Source: Chlorobiaceae bacterium (lineage in GTDB: Bacteria > Bacteroidota > Ignavibacteria > Ignavibacteriales > Ignavibacteriaceae). Taken from it: DNA of 64,000 nucleotides. The notes beneath the pieces are model-generated. The model searched no databases, had not been told where the DNA came from, and saw nothing but the letters and a program-made list of their open reading frames with translations. The stretch is taken from the NCBI GenBank assembly GCA_013824085.1, contig PNNF01000007.1:1-64000 (forward strand). The letters are read 5' to 3'. The position numbers and the translations under genes were made by a program. How positions within the stretch are numbered: the first letter of the stretch is position 1; the number at the start of each line of letters is the position of its first letter. Shown one piece after another: positions 63,730 through 64,000 of this stretch.

Positions 63730-64000
63730 AAAAACTTTAATAATGTTTTATTAATTGTAGTATAGAAAACTACGCGAACATTATTTTTCAGCTAAGGCAC
63801 AAAAATAGATGCCAGAAAAAATGAGTGGGATTAATGCAGCGAACTTGGTGTCTGAGTGGCAAAAAAATTCCTGCAACACAAAAGTCCCAAAGGCAATAGA
63901 GTTGAGATTTTTTTTCTATTCTAATTCACAAAAAACATTTTTTAAAAGTGATTAAGTTATCTGTCAAAGAAAAATTATATTTCGTTTAACTTAATTTATT
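63730..64000. other. AT-rich 3' region without a gene
   Basis: No gene is seen to the window end. A hairpin of TTAATAA (63737-63743) and TTATTAA (63748-63754) eight bases past the STAS stop may act as a weak terminator, but it has no GC core. Confidence 0.4.

Overview
The window is AT-rich DNA from a member of the Bacteroidota/Chlorobiota lineage, most probably an Ignavibacteria-like organism. Evidence for this: secreted proteins ending in the type IX secretion (T9SS) sorting domain with the QNYPNPFNP signature, bacillithiol synthase BshA, propeller-type sensor proteins, weak Shine-Dalgarno use and very AT-rich spacers. The assignment comes from these traits and not from a marker gene.

Layout. 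0.4-5.7 kb (+): sensor kinase, sigma-54 activator, STAS protein and double-receiver PP2C phosphatase, plus a small membrane protein. 5.9-10.3 kb (-): von Willebrand lipoprotein, GH13 glycosidase and glucose-6-phosphate isomerase. 10.4-19.9 kb (+): Nudix hydrolase, secreted subtilase, a giant VCBS/ASPIC-histidine kinase with its LuxR-type regulator, a phosphatase/ketosamine kinase pair and a VOC protein. 19.9-30.6 kb (-): oligopeptidase B, secreted zinc phospholipase C/nuclease-like protein, redoxin plus DsbD-alpha-like protein, a MacAB-type exporter (two permeases, ATPase, adaptor) and an outer-membrane protein. 31-35.5 kb (+): flavoprotein reductase, then a CrtI-like oxidase, DUF2141 and ABC1-kinase operon flanked by inverted copies of a 19-nt repeat. 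35.6-46.4 kb: tRNA-Thr(UGU), CNNM/CorC protein, DUF971, TrmH-type methyltransferase, membrane glycosyltransferase, Nfu, Ogt, Na+/solute symporter, NOL1/NOP2 methyltransferase, a frameshifted gene and BshA.

46.7-63.7 kb (+) is the most striking part. It is dense with partner-switching signalling: an RsbW-like kinase, STAS proteins, a GAF-PP2C, a propeller-transmembrane-PP2C, then a lone receiver, a kinase with eight tandem GAF domains, a receiver-PP2C, an NTF2-like/triple-sensor PP2C and a final STAS protein. The two parts are separated by about 0.75 kb of palindromic repeats.

Taken together the window encodes five SpoIIE-type PP2C phosphatases, three STAS antagonists and only one RsbW-type kinase, along with three histidine kinases. 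This suggests an integrated network in which two-component phosphorelays and extracellular or cytoplasmic sensors feed phosphatases that set the phosphorylation state of STAS switches. No sigma factor or other final output is encoded here. Housekeeping and redox genes (Nfu, Ogt, BshA, TrmH, NOP2) fill the rest.
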